64,000 nucleotides of DNA from Actinopolyspora biskrensis (GTDB lineage Bacteria > Actinomycetota > Actinomycetes > Mycobacteriales > Pseudonocardiaceae). The stretch spans positions 372,001-436,000 of the forward strand of contig NZ_JACBYW010000005.1 in the NCBI RefSeq assembly GCF_013408175.1. Reading direction: 5' to 3'. Below the pieces are notes generated by a model. That model worked only from the letters and a program-made list of their open reading frames with translations. It ran no database searches and was not told where the DNA came from. Positions 53,056 to 61,958 of the stretch are shown here, in pieces; position 1 is the stretch's first letter, and each line of letters starts with the position of its first letter. The translations under genes were made by a program, and so were the position numbers.

Positions 53056-54231
53056 TCAGACCGCGGCCAGTCCCACGTAGTTCTCGGCGAGGGTCGTGGC
53101 GGCCGCGTCCGAGGAGCACAGGTAGTCGAACTGGGATCGTTGCAACCGCCGGTCGTAGGCGGAGTCCGGTCCGTCGAAGCGGTGCGTCATCGAAGTCATC
53201 CACCAGGAGAAGTGCTGTACCCGCCACACGCGGCGCAGGCACTCCTGGGAATAGGTCTCCAGCCCCGTGGTGCTGCCGTTGTGGTACCGGTCGGTGAGCG
53301 CGCGTGCCAGCCGGTCCACATCGGCCACGGCGAGATTGAGCCCCTTCGCTCCGGTGGGCGGAACGATGTGCGCCGAATCCCCGGCCAGGAACAGCCTGCC
53401 GTAACTCATCGGTTCGGTGACGAAGCTGCGTAGCGCCGTGATGTTCTTGTCGATCACGGGGCCCTCGCGCAGTTTCCAGTCCGGTGTGCCCAACCTGGTC
53501 TGCAGCTCTTCCCAGATTCGTTCGTCCGGCCACTGCTCGATCGGGTCCCGCGGATCGCACTGCAGATACAGTCTGCTCAATTCGGAGGAACGAAGACTGT
53601 GCAAGGCGAACCCGTTGGGATGGTTCGAATAGATCAATTCCTCACTGGACGGTGCCACTTCGGCGAGTATTCCGAGCCAGCCGAACGGATAAACTCGCTC
53701 ATAGGTGGTGCGGACCGAATCGGGAACAGCATTCCGGCACACTCCGTGGAAACCGTCGCAACCGGCCACGTAGTCGCAGCGCAGTTCCCGCGTGCTCCCG
53801 TCGGAGGTGAAACGCACGACCGGTTGCTCGGTGTCGATCCCGTCGACGGAGACGTCCGAGACCTCGTAGTAGACCCGGCCGCCGTCCCTCTCCCTGCGGT
53901 CCGCGAGGTCCTTGACCACTTCCTGCTGGCCGTAAACGGTGATGGTACGGCCACCTGTGAGCTCGCTGAGCGGGATGCGCAGGCGCTCCCCGTCGAACTG
54001 AACGTTCACCCCGTGATGCGGGTGCCCCTGCTTCTCCAGGCGCTCGGCCACGTCGGCGTCCCGCAGCACGTCGACGGTGCCCTGCTCGAGAACCCCCGCC
54101 CGCACTCGTTGCTGCACGTACTCGCGACTGCGGCGCTCGAGCACGACGGAATCGATTCCCTGCAGGTGCAGCAACTGGGACAGCAGCATGCCCGCCGGTC
54201 CCGCTCCCACGATCGCGACCTGGGTGCGCAT
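53056..54231 (-). CDS. pobA: 4-Hydroxybenzoate 3-monooxygenase
   Basis: This flavoprotein hydroxylates 4-hydroxybenzoate to protocatechuate using NAD(P)H and O2. The 391-residue protein has the FAD motif VAIVGAGPAGMLLSQLL (5-21), YVAGCDGFHGVCR (the DG motif) and GRLFLAGDSAHIVPPTGAKG (the GD motif). ERRSREYVQQRVRAG matches the PobA substrate/NADPH region. No pca genes for protocatechuate cleavage, and no PobR regulator, are adjacent. ATG 54231 start. Confidence 0.93.
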   Translation of the reverse strand: MRTQVAIVGAGPAGMLLSQLLHLQGIDSVVLERRSREYVQQRVRAGVLEQGTVDVLRDADVAERLEKQGHPHHGVNVQFDGERLRIPLSELTGGRTITVYGQQEVVKDLADRRERDGGRVYYEVSDVSVDGIDTEQPVVRFTSDGSTRELRCDYVAGCDGFHGVCRNAVPDSVRTTYERVYPFGWLGILAEVAPSSEELIYSNHPNGFALHSLRSSELSRLYLQCDPRDPIEQWPDERIWEELQTRLGTPDWKLREGPVIDKNITALRSFVTEPMSYGRLFLAGDSAHIVPPTGAKGLNLAVADVDRLARALTDRYHNGSTTGLETYSQECLRRVWRVQHFSWWMTSMTHRFDGPDSAYDRRLQRSQFDYLCSSDAAATTLAENYVGLAAV

Positions 54232-54684
54232 TCCATACTCCCCTCTTCGGATGCGGCCGATTCAGCCTCTCAGTTACGAATGCGAATTCAGCCACAATGC
54301 TTCCGCTCAGCGGAAGCCGACGGGTGGTTCGTGCCGAAGCGTTTCGTGTTCGAAAGGAAACCTCGAGTGGCCGAAACGTCGTGTGCGGCACAACCGTGCG
54401 CGGATCGGAGAATTAACGTGCGGCCGTGTGTTCGCGCGCGGCATTCCGCGTGGGGCAGGGGTATTTCGGGGGTTTCCCGGGTGAGGCACGCCGCGGCGCC
54501 GGGCGGATGCGAATTGTGGTGCTATGTCTTTTTCCTGCGCGGAGGGGCGAAAACTGTTCCGGTGCCGTGTTCGTCGTCGCGGAGGAGCCCCGCGTGCGGG
54601 AAAGCCCCGTATCCGCCGGAGACGGTTCGGATGCGGGGCCCGCCCGGCGGGGGCAGTCGGAGGGCCGGCTGCTTTCCCGGAGCT
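54232..54684. other. Intergenic region, no gene seen
   Basis: These 453 bases lie between pobA and the downstream end of the LLM oxidoreductase gene. They should contain the pobA promoter in the stretch near 54240-54330. No coding frame is convincing. Confidence 0.45.
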
Positions 54685-55509
54685 TCAGAGGGACTTCCGG
54701 GCCAGTTCGGCGAACCGGTCGAGGTGACGCAGCGTCGAGTCCCTGTCGACGGTGGGCAGGTAGAACAGCACGCGGTCCACTCCGGCACGCGCGTACTCCT
54801 CGACGGAGGAGGCGTCGTCGCCCGCCGCGTAGAGGGACACCGGAACACGCCACCCCGCCCGGTCACGCACCCGCGCGATGTTTCCGGCCAGGTCCTCGGT
54901 TCCGGCGCGCGGCAGCCACCCACCGCCGTACTCGGCGACACGCTCCACCGAGCGCTCGCTCTCACCGCCGACGTAAATCGGTGGATGCGGCTGCTGAACC
55001 GGCTTCGGCCAGCAGTACGAAGCCTCGATGTCCACGTGGTCGCCGTGGAACTCGGCGACCTCCTCGGTCCACAGCGACCGGATGGCCCTGATGCGCTCGT
55101 CCATGAGGGCGCCGCGGTGTCCCGGATCGGTGCCGTGATTGCGCATCTCCTCGCGGTTCCAGCCCGCGCCGACGCCGAGGATCGCCCTTCCGCCCGAAAC
55201 GCGGTCCAGGCTCGCGACCTCCTTGGCGGTGATGATCGGATCCCGCTGGATCATCAGCGCGATCCCCGTTGCCACGAGCAGGTGGTCGGTGGCCACGGCT
55301 GCCGCCGTCAGACCGACGAAGGGATCCAGCGTCCGGTAGTAGTGCCGCGGCAGATCGGTTCCGCCCGGGTAGGGGGTCTGCCTGCTGCTGGGGATGTGCG
55401 TGTGCTCGGCCAGAAACATCGCGTCGAAACCGCGCTGCTCGGCGGCGACGCCCAGCTCGGCCGGGTCTATTCCCTCGTCGGTGACGAACGTGGATATACC
55501 GAACTTCAT
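54685..55509 (-). CDS. LLM class F420-dependent oxidoreductase
   Basis: The 274-residue protein is a luciferase-like monooxygenase family member. It starts KFGISTFVTDEGIDPAELG and has FLAEHTHIPSSR, ASLDRVSGGRAILGVGAGWN and PIYVGGESERSVERVAEYG, the pattern of F420-dependent members (Mycobacterium Rv2161c-like). It uses F420 or FMN to reduce or oxidise an unknown substrate. ATG 55509 is used; a longer upstream frame lacks family similarity. Confidence 0.87.
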   Translation of the reverse strand: MKFGISTFVTDEGIDPAELGVAAEQRGFDAMFLAEHTHIPSSRQTPYPGGTDLPRHYYRTLDPFVGLTAAAVATDHLLVATGIALMIQRDPIITAKEVASLDRVSGGRAILGVGAGWNREEMRNHGTDPGHRGALMDERIRAIRSLWTEEVAEFHGDHVDIEASYCWPKPVQQPHPPIYVGGESERSVERVAEYGGGWLPRAGTEDLAGNIARVRDRAGWRVPVSLYAAGDDASSVEEYARAGVDRVLFYLPTVDRDSTLRHLDRFAELARKSL

Positions 55510-55960
55510 GGGTGCTCGGCGCCGGAGCCGGCGCCTCCCTCCTAACGAGTGCTTCGTTTTCCGGCACGTGATCGGTGGTGTCCGTGGACGAGGACACGGC
55601 GGACCTCCCCGCAAGGGAGACGAGCGTGTCCACGGGCCGGGGTACCCGGTGCGACGGTTCACCATGCGTTGTCGAAGTTGCTTCGCTCGCGGTGTCGCGG
55701 GTGTCCGCCCGGCACCACGACAGGCGAGCACCGGGAACAACGGTGATTCGCCTGGTCTATTCCCGCACCGGGTAAGATCACAGTTCCATTCCGGGATGTC
55801 GCCGGTTCGACTCGTCGGCGTGCCGACGCGCTGTGACGCGGGGCGACCGACCGTGACGTGCCGCCGTCGGAGGAGCGGGGGCGCGTCGGTGTCGTTTCGG
55901 AGTGTGCCGGTCGAGACGTTGCTGCCCCGCCCGGCGTAGTCGGACGACGGACTGACGGAC
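55510..55960. other. Intergenic region, no gene seen
   Basis: These 451 bases separate the divergent LLM and ECF sigma genes. No promoter pair or coding frame could be assigned with confidence. Confidence 0.45.
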
Positions 55961-56452
55961 ATGGATGAGCTGACGGCCGAACTCGTAGAGCTTTACCACG
56001 AGCACTACCGCGAACTGTTGCGGACGGCCCTGCTGCTCGTCGACGACAGGTCCGCGGCCGAGGACGTGGTGCAGGACGCGTTCACGCGCGTGTTCGATTC
56101 GAGGGCCCGCCTGCGCGATCGGGAGAAAGCGTTGGCCTACCTGAGGCAGACCGTGCTCAACAGGGCACGGTCGCTGCTGCGCAGGCGGCAGGTCTCCAAG
56201 CGCTACCAGCACCGGCTGGTACAGCGTGAACCGGCTCCCGACGAGAGCGTCCGAGGAGTGGACCGGACCGTTCTCGCCGAGGCGCTCGCCCGGTTGCCCC
56301 GTCGTCAGCGCGAGGCCGTGGTGCTGCGTTACTACGCCGACTTCAGCGAGGCTTACACGGCGGAAATAATGAAGGTGACTCCGGGGGCGGTGAAGTCCTA
56401 CTGCTCGCGCGGAGTCGCGCGGTTGTCGAGTTTGCTGAGGGAGCGTGTGTGA
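55961..56452 (+). CDS. ECF sigma factor (SigE/SCO-type, short)
   Basis: The 163-residue protein has sigma region 2 (about 8-75, LLRTALLLVDDRSAAEDVVQ) and region 4 (about 105-160, LPRRQREAVVLRYYADFSEA, PGAVKSYCSRGVARL). In region 4 the usual DLS-Y-EIA helix reads DFSEAYTAEIM. It is followed with a four-base overlap (GTGA) by a membrane protein that probably acts with it. Cytoplasmic transcription regulator; the signal is unknown. Confidence 0.88.
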   Translation: MDELTAELVELYHEHYRELLRTALLLVDDRSAAEDVVQDAFTRVFDSRARLRDREKALAYLRQTVLNRARSLLRRRQVSKRYQHRLVQREPAPDESVRGVDRTVLAEALARLPRRQREAVVLRYYADFSEAYTAEIMKVTPGAVKSYCSRGVARLSSLLRERV

Positions 56453-57492
56453 AGGAACGAGACACCGCCCCCGATGAGAGTTCGGACGAGCTCCTGCTGC
56501 GCGCGGGGCTGCACGCCCTCGTCGAGGACGTCGAACCGGAACGGGACTCGCTGGCGAGGTTGCTTTCCCGGCGACGTCGTCGGTCGGTTTTCCGGTCGGT
56601 GGTCGTCACCACCGGGGCTGCCGTGGCGACGACGGCCGTGCTGCTGTTCGTGCTGGTGGTTCCGAGCGGCACGAAAACGGCGGGCACCGACCCGGTAGGT
56701 CTCGCCCCGGACAGCTATGTCACTCAGTTGCGTGATGGCGTACTGGCTTCGGTCTCGATCGAATCGGACCGGGTGCTTCGGCGGCTCGGAAGGCTCGACG
56801 GTGCCGTCACCGAGATCGTCACCGACCGCGAGCGGGTCTACGCGGCCCGCGAAGAGGGGGGAGTCGTGGTCGCCACCCCCGAGGGGACGATTCGTCCGCT
56901 GGAACGACTCGACGGGGGGATCACCGTGGACGCGCTGGCCGCGTCCGACGGTCGGGTAGCGGTGGCCAGTGGGAATCGCGTGCTCGTGCTCTCCGAACGG
57001 GGTGTGCGACGGCTCGTGCTGCCCGCGGAGCTGATCGCGCGGGACGTGGCCGTCGATGCTTCGGGGCGGCTCGCGCTGGCCGTGGCGCGGCGTGGAGCGG
57101 AGAGCACCACCGAACTGCGGCTGGCCGGCGTCGAGGGCGGTACGACACGTCCGGTCGACGTGCCCGGGGTCTCCTGCGCTCCGCTGAGGGTGGCGTGGAC
57201 CTCGGCGGGGCTCGCAGTCCTGCGCCGCGTCTCCTGCTCCGGAGGCGGGGACGTGCGGGTAACCACGCTGGATCCGGGGAGCGGCGCCACGATCGGAGGC
57301 GGGGCGCGCTTCGATCCGGGAGTCGCACCGGACGCGGTGGACCGGCTGCGGATGACCGGTGACTCGGCCGATCGGTTGCTGGTGTCCGGTCCCGAACGAC
57401 GCAACCGGTTGGTGGATGGCGGCGAGGTCCGCTCCCTGCCCGCCGTGTGCACGCCGGAGGAGGGATGTCCCCGGGTCGCCGCCGCCATGTGA
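56449..57492 (+). CDS. Membrane protein partner of the ECF sigma factor
   Basis: The 347-residue protein has a cytoplasmic N-terminus of about 45 residues, one transmembrane helix (about 50-70, VVVTTGAAVATTAVLLFVLV) and a large external domain with repeated beta units (VTEIVTDRERVYAAREEGGV, VAVASGNRVLVL), probably a beta-propeller. No zinc anti-sigma HxxxCxxC is visible in the N-terminus, so any anti-sigma action is unproven. It is translationally coupled to the sigma gene. Confidence 0.75.
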   Translation: MKERDTAPDESSDELLLRAGLHALVEDVEPERDSLARLLSRRRRRSVFRSVVVTTGAAVATTAVLLFVLVVPSGTKTAGTDPVGLAPDSYVTQLRDGVLASVSIESDRVLRRLGRLDGAVTEIVTDRERVYAAREEGGVVVATPEGTIRPLERLDGGITVDALAASDGRVAVASGNRVLVLSERGVRRLVLPAELIARDVAVDASGRLALAVARRGAESTTELRLAGVEGGTTRPVDVPGVSCAPLRVAWTSAGLAVLRRVSCSGGGDVRVTTLDPGSGATIGGGARFDPGVAPDAVDRLRMTGDSADRLLVSGPERRNRLVDGGEVRSLPAVCTPEEGCPRVAAAM

Positions 57493-57635
57493 GCCGATGC
57501 TCCGCCGCGGCCGGAACGTGCCGGCCACCGAACGTGTTCGGAACACGCCGCTGATCGGGCAATGGACCCGCGGGCGTTCCTCCGGTGAAGATCATCGTGG
57601 TACAGCGATTCCCGATCGGCGGAGGGGTGCTTCAC

Positions 57636-58319
57636 GTGCGCGCACATTGGTGGGAGGTTCTCAGGCTGTGTCGTGTGGCGGGGCGGCGTCCGTACTGGCA
57701 GCACGCGGCGGCCTTCGTCGTCTCGGTGTGGACCCTGTGGTGGATAGGGGGGCAGTTCCTGGTCCCGGAAACCGCTCCCTCCGCGTTGGAGATCTGGACG
57801 AGTCTGCTCGAACGCGCGGGGCTGCCGGACGTCTCCTGGAGCGACCGGGTCGTGCGGGCCTGGGGACAGGCCGGGAGCGTGCTGGCCGTTTTCGGCGGGT
57901 TGTTCTGGGCGGCCACCACGGAACGCGGGCAGACCCCGGCGCTGGTCGGTTGGGTGGCGGTGATGCTCTCCTCCCAGTACCTCGGTTATCAGTCCTCCGT
58001 GGTCACCGCTCTGCTCGCCATGGTCGGGTTCGTGTTCGTGCTCTGGGTGATGTCCTTGGCCAACGGCCGGTTCGTGGACAGGTATCCCAGGTTGTTGCCC
58101 GCCGACGTCTTCCGCGCGGGAGTCACCGCTGCCACGCTCTCGGCCGTCGTTCCGCTGTACGCCCCGGCGATCGTGCTGTTCAGGCTGTTCCGCCCCTACT
58201 TCACCCGCGCACCGCGGATGCTGTCCGCCGTGCCCGGTGACGGGCGGCAGCCCGCCGTGGGCGGCTGGAGCAGGGTGGCGAAGGACTCCGCGGAAACCGA
58301 GGTGGACGAGCCCGCGTAG
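57636..58319 (+). CDS. Multi-pass membrane protein of unknown function
   Basis: From GTG 57636 (GGAGGGG 9 bases upstream) the protein has 227 residues with about four or five hydrophobic segments (for example AAAFVVSVWTLWWIGGQFLV, AGSVLAVFGGLFWAATT, VVTALLAMVGFVFVLWVM, AATLSAVVPLYAPAIVL). The C-terminus is polar. An in-frame GTG at 57585 would add 17 residues. No transporter motif is recognised. Confidence 0.7.
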   Translation: MRAHWWEVLRLCRVAGRRPYWQHAAAFVVSVWTLWWIGGQFLVPETAPSALEIWTSLLERAGLPDVSWSDRVVRAWGQAGSVLAVFGGLFWAATTERGQTPALVGWVAVMLSSQYLGYQSSVVTALLAMVGFVFVLWVMSLANGRFVDRYPRLLPADVFRAGVTAATLSAVVPLYAPAIVLFRLFRPYFTRAPRMLSAVPGDGRQPAVGGWSRVAKDSAETEVDEPA

Positions 58320-58752
58320 CGTTGAGGCGGCGACGCTGTGCCCACCGGGCGGAGTTCCCGGTCGTCGGAAGCCCCGCGGCGCGTCGCACCCGTCCCGTGG
58401 CCGATGCGGGGCGGGGAGTCCCGGGAGGGGACACGCAGTGGATATGTCACCTTTCGTGTGTTGTTGATTCGCGGGCAGCGCTGCGGTTTCTGTCCTTTGT
58501 GGTTTGAGCGAGGAACGGTCGTCGCGCGGCGAGGAGCGTCCCGAACTGCTGTTTTCCGGTAATCGGATGGCGGATGCCGGGGCACGATCCGTGTGATTCG
58601 TCCCGGGGTTCGTCCTTTGAGGACTTGTTTCCGCCCGTTCGGGCCGTGAGAGGGGCGTGCGGAAGCACGCTTGTTGTGATCGACTGGGATGTGACGAACT
58701 TCGCTTCGAGGTCGTGGTGAGACGTCCCTCGTGGCACAGGCGGAGGTCCACA
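58320..58752. other. Intergenic region, no gene seen
   Basis: These 433 bases precede the DUF3145 gene. A less GC-rich part at about 58440-58510 may hold a promoter. No coding frame or RNA gene is supported. Confidence 0.45.
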
Positions 58753-59256
58753 GTGAGCACGTCCGAGCTTACGAGCGGTGTGGTCTACATCCACTCCGCA
58801 CCCGGCGCGGTCTGTCCGCACGTCGAACGGGCGATCGCGGGCGTGCTCGACACCCGCTGCGCGCTGCGTTGGACGGCTCAGCCCGCCGCTCCGGGGCAGC
58901 TGCGGGCCGAGTACGTCTGGTCGGGCGCGCCGGGAACGGGAGCCCGACTGGCCGCGGCGCTGCTGGCGTGGCCGATACTGCGGTTCGAGATCACCGAGGA
59001 CCCCAGCGCGGGCGTCGACGGGGAGCGCTTCAGCCACGTCCCGGATCTCGGGCTGTGGCGGGCCCGAACCGGAGCCAACGGCGACATCGTGGTGGGGGAG
59101 GACCAGCTACGAACCCTCGTCGGCGAGTGCCGGGACGCCGAGTCCTTCCGGCACCGGGCCACGGAACTGCTGGGCGGTTCGTGGGACGAGGCGCTGGAGC
59201 CCTTCCGGAGCTCCGGGGAAGGTCCTCCGATCGAACGGCTGCACAGCGTCGGTTAG
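58753..59256 (+). CDS. DUF3145 domain protein
   Basis: The 167-residue protein matches the actinobacterial DUF3145 family: GVVYIHSAPGAVCPHVERAI at the start, then ALRWTAQPAAPGQLRAEYVW and LRFEITEDPSAGVDGERFSH. It is conserved and usually single-copy in Actinomycetia; its function is not known to me. GTG 58753 follows GGAGG by 6 bases. Confidence 0.85.
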   Translation: MSTSELTSGVVYIHSAPGAVCPHVERAIAGVLDTRCALRWTAQPAAPGQLRAEYVWSGAPGTGARLAAALLAWPILRFEITEDPSAGVDGERFSHVPDLGLWRARTGANGDIVVGEDQLRTLVGECRDAESFRHRATELLGGSWDEALEPFRSSGEGPPIERLHSVG

Positions 59257-59446
59257 CGCCCGCGGGGCGTTCCGCCCGGTGCGCTCGCTTTCCGGCGGCG
59301 AGCGTCGGGCCTTTCTGTCAGCATCCTTGCATCGGCGTTCTCCGAAGCCGGAAGCAGCGTGGGGTGAGCTCTACCCGCCGGCGGGCGTTTCGGCAGGCCT
59401 GCGCTGTCGGTGACGGGGCGGCGCAGCACTCGAACGGGGGATACCC

Positions 59447-59857
59447 ATGAGTACGAAACTTTTTCTGAACCTTCCGGTGAAGGACCTGAACAGATCGGTC
59501 GGCTTCTTCGAGCGGCTCGGCTTCTCGTTCGACCCGAACTTCACCGACGAGTCGGCCACCTGCATGATCGTCGGCGACGGCATCTTCGTGATGTTGCTTA
59601 CCGAACCCTTCTTCGAGACCTTCACGCGGAAGAGCGTCGCCGACGCGAACAGCACGACCGAGGCCATCACCTGCCTGGGTCTGGAAAGCAGGCAACGGGT
59701 GGACGAACTCGTGGACGAGGCGTTCGAGGCCGGAGCCGGAACGGCCAACGAGGTCATGGACGAGGGATTCATGTACCTGCGCAGTTTCCAGGACCTCGAC
59801 GGCCACATCTGGGAGGTCGCGTGGATGGACCCCGAGCAGGTGGTTCCGGGAGGGTGA
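59447..59857 (+). CDS. VOC (glyoxalase/dioxygenase) superfamily protein
   Basis: The 136-residue protein has the paired beta-alpha-beta-beta-beta modules of the VOC fold: FLNLPVKDLNRSVGFFERLG and a C-terminal FQDLDGHIWEVAWMDP, where His and Glu would be metal ligands. The EPFFETFTRKSVADA region is typical of the large family annotated as lactoylglutathione lyase-like. ATG 59447. Substrate unknown. Confidence 0.85.
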   Translation: MSTKLFLNLPVKDLNRSVGFFERLGFSFDPNFTDESATCMIVGDGIFVMLLTEPFFETFTRKSVADANSTTEAITCLGLESRQRVDELVDEAFEAGAGTANEVMDEGFMYLRSFQDLDGHIWEVAWMDPEQVVPGG

Positions 59858-59931
59858 GGGGCCGTGCGGTGGTTCCCCGCCGTGGAGCGGGAAACCACCG
59901 GCGTCAGGGCCCCGAGCTCCGGGGACGCCGG

Positions 59932-60633
59932 TCATCCGGACGTCGCGGGGTTCGCCCCCGCGTCGCCTCCGGTGAGCTTTCCGTCCCTGATCGAGACGTG
60001 CCGGTCCACCCGGTCCAGGTACTCCGTGTCGTGCGTGACCAGGACGGTGGCCACCTCGTACCGCCCGGTGACATCGGCCAGCAGCTCCACGACGTTCGTC
60101 CCGCTGACGTGGTCCAGCGCAGCCGTCGGTTCGTCGACCAGCAGCACCTTCGGCCGGGACATCAGAGCGCGGGCTATGTTGACCCGCTGCCGCTCTCCCC
60201 CGGAGAGCCGGTGCGGTCTCCGGTGCTGTTTACCGGCCAGGCCCACCGCGGTGAGCAGCTGTACGGCGGTGTCCCGCGTCTTTCGCGGGGGTCGCCCGCG
60301 CATGTGCTGGGTGACCTGCAACTGCTCGGTGGCCGTCAGTGAGCCGATCAGGTTCGGCTGCTGGAAGACGACTCCGATGCGCTCCAGGCGCAGCCGGGTC
60401 GCGGCGGAGCGGGGCAGGCGCGCGATGTCGGTGTCCCCTACGGACACCGATCCCGTGGTCGGACGCAGCAGTCCGGCGGCCACGGCGAGCAGGCTCGACT
60501 TGCCGGATCCGGAGGGGCCGGTGACCGCGAGCAGTTCGCCCGGCCGGACGTCCAGGGAGACGTCGTCCAGTGCGGTCGTGCTCAGGTCCCCGTCCGGGTA
60601 GGTCAGGTTGATCTCGTTCATGGTCAGGCTCAT
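59932..60633 (-). CDS. ABC transporter ATP-binding protein (MacB/LolD type)
   Basis: The 233-residue ATPase has Walker A GPSGSGKSS at 39-47, the signature LSGGERQRVNIARAL at about 148-162, Walker B LLVDEPTAALD and the H-loop VTHD. ATG 60633 overlaps the permease stop by four bases. With the FtsX permease it forms a mechanotransmission-type or export ABC complex acting on lipids, peptides or drugs. Confidence 0.92.
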   Translation of the reverse strand: MSLTMNEINLTYPDGDLSTTALDDVSLDVRPGELLAVTGPSGSGKSSLLAVAAGLLRPTTGSVSVGDTDIARLPRSAATRLRLERIGVVFQQPNLIGSLTATEQLQVTQHMRGRPPRKTRDTAVQLLTAVGLAGKQHRRPHRLSGGERQRVNIARALMSRPKVLLVDEPTAALDHVSGTNVVELLADVTGRYEVATVLVTHDTEYLDRVDRHVSIRDGKLTGGDAGANPATSG

Positions 60634-61718
60634 CGGCCGGCTCCCAACGCTGTGAGCGGGTCCACGGAGGTGATCCGCCGCACCGCCAGCGCGGCACCGA
60701 CCGTGCCGAGCAGGATCATCGCCAGTACGGGGAGCAACGTGGTGGAAAGGGTCAGGTTGAACGGAACGGTTCCCGAGGCGAGGGCGCCAAGTGCGACCCC
60801 GGCCGCGCCCCCGGACCCCGCGCCGAGCAGCAGCACGACCAACGACTGGGCGAGCGCGTCGCGCAGCAGGTAGCCGGTCGATCCGCCGAGTGCTTTCAGC
60901 ACGGCCACGTCCCCGCTGCGCTGGATGGTCCAGACCGTGATGAAGGCTCCCACCACGAGTGCCGAGATCGCGTAGAGCAGCCCCTGCATCATCAACAGCG
61001 ACCCGTTCTCCGAGGAGAACGACCCGATAGCCGTGAGGCTGCCACCGACGGTGGCGGAGACGGTGCGCGCGGCGGAGTCCACCGCGGGCAGGTCGGCGGC
61101 GTCGTTCGCGTTCACCGCGAGCACGGTGCCCAGCGGTGCCCGCGTCCCCGCCGTCCGGTCGGGGCGCAGCTCGTGCCAGGTGTCCAGTGTGGTCCAAACC
61201 ACCGGGGTGTGACTGTAGAAGGCGTCCGCGGTGACGCGTTCGACCGTGAGTTCGCCGGCCCCGGTCGACACGTGGTCCCCGGCGGAGAGGTCCCGTTCCG
61301 CGGCGAGAGAGCGGCTCAGCACGACCCCTCCCGCGGAGATCGTTCCGGGGGCGGCCGGTGCGCCGGGTGGGACTCCGAAGACGGTCGCCGCGGCCTCTCC
61401 ACCGTCCGGTGTGCCCAACCGGGTCGTGCTGATGCCGAGCGGGGTGACATCACCGACTCCCCGCGCGTCGCTCCAGACCGCGCGCTGTCGCTCGGTCACG
61501 GAGCTCTCCGCGAAGGACCTCTCGGGCCGTTCCGAGCCCGTTCCGCCGAACACCAGGTGCGTGGCGGGGAGGTCCTTGATAGCCGAGGTGGATCGATCCG
61601 CCAGTCCCGAGGTCAGCCCGGAAAGCAGCACGATCAACAGGGTCATCAGCAGGACGACCGACCCCATCAGGGTGAAGCGCCCCTTGGCGAAGCGGATGTC
61701 TCGGATGGCGACGAACAC
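60630..61718 (-). CDS. FtsX-like ABC transporter permease
   Basis: The 362-residue protein has an N-terminal transmembrane helix (about 18-40), a periplasm-side domain of about 190 residues (MacB-PCD-like) and three C-terminal helices with the FtsX core (VAVLKALGGSTGYLLRDALA, near 265-285). GTG 61718 start. It is divergent from a two-component system; the typical arrangement is that the kinase/regulator controls this transporter. Confidence 0.9.
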   Translation of the reverse strand: MFVAIRDIRFAKGRFTLMGSVVLLMTLLIVLLSGLTSGLADRSTSAIKDLPATHLVFGGTGSERPERSFAESSVTERQRAVWSDARGVGDVTPLGISTTRLGTPDGGEAAATVFGVPPGAPAAPGTISAGGVVLSRSLAAERDLSAGDHVSTGAGELTVERVTADAFYSHTPVVWTTLDTWHELRPDRTAGTRAPLGTVLAVNANDAADLPAVDSAARTVSATVGGSLTAIGSFSSENGSLLMMQGLLYAISALVVGAFITVWTIQRSGDVAVLKALGGSTGYLLRDALAQSLVVLLLGAGSGGAAGVALGALASGTVPFNLTLSTTLLPVLAMILLGTVGAALAVRRITSVDPLTALGAGR

Positions 61719-61958
61719 GGATCACTTCTCTCCTCGTGCTGTGGATTACCGTTCCACTGTCGCCCGGGAACCCGGCGTCGCCATCGCGCCGGAGTTCGAG
61801 ATCCGCGTGCCGTGAGGTTGAGTCGCGAGTCAATCGAACGATTGATGCGTGAGACGTGCCCGTCCGTGGAACCTGGTGGTGGCGAGTGCCCGAGGCCTGT
61901 GACGTCACCGGGACGCTGTTCGGATACCCAGTCCGCCCGCTCGAGAGGTGACACGCTG

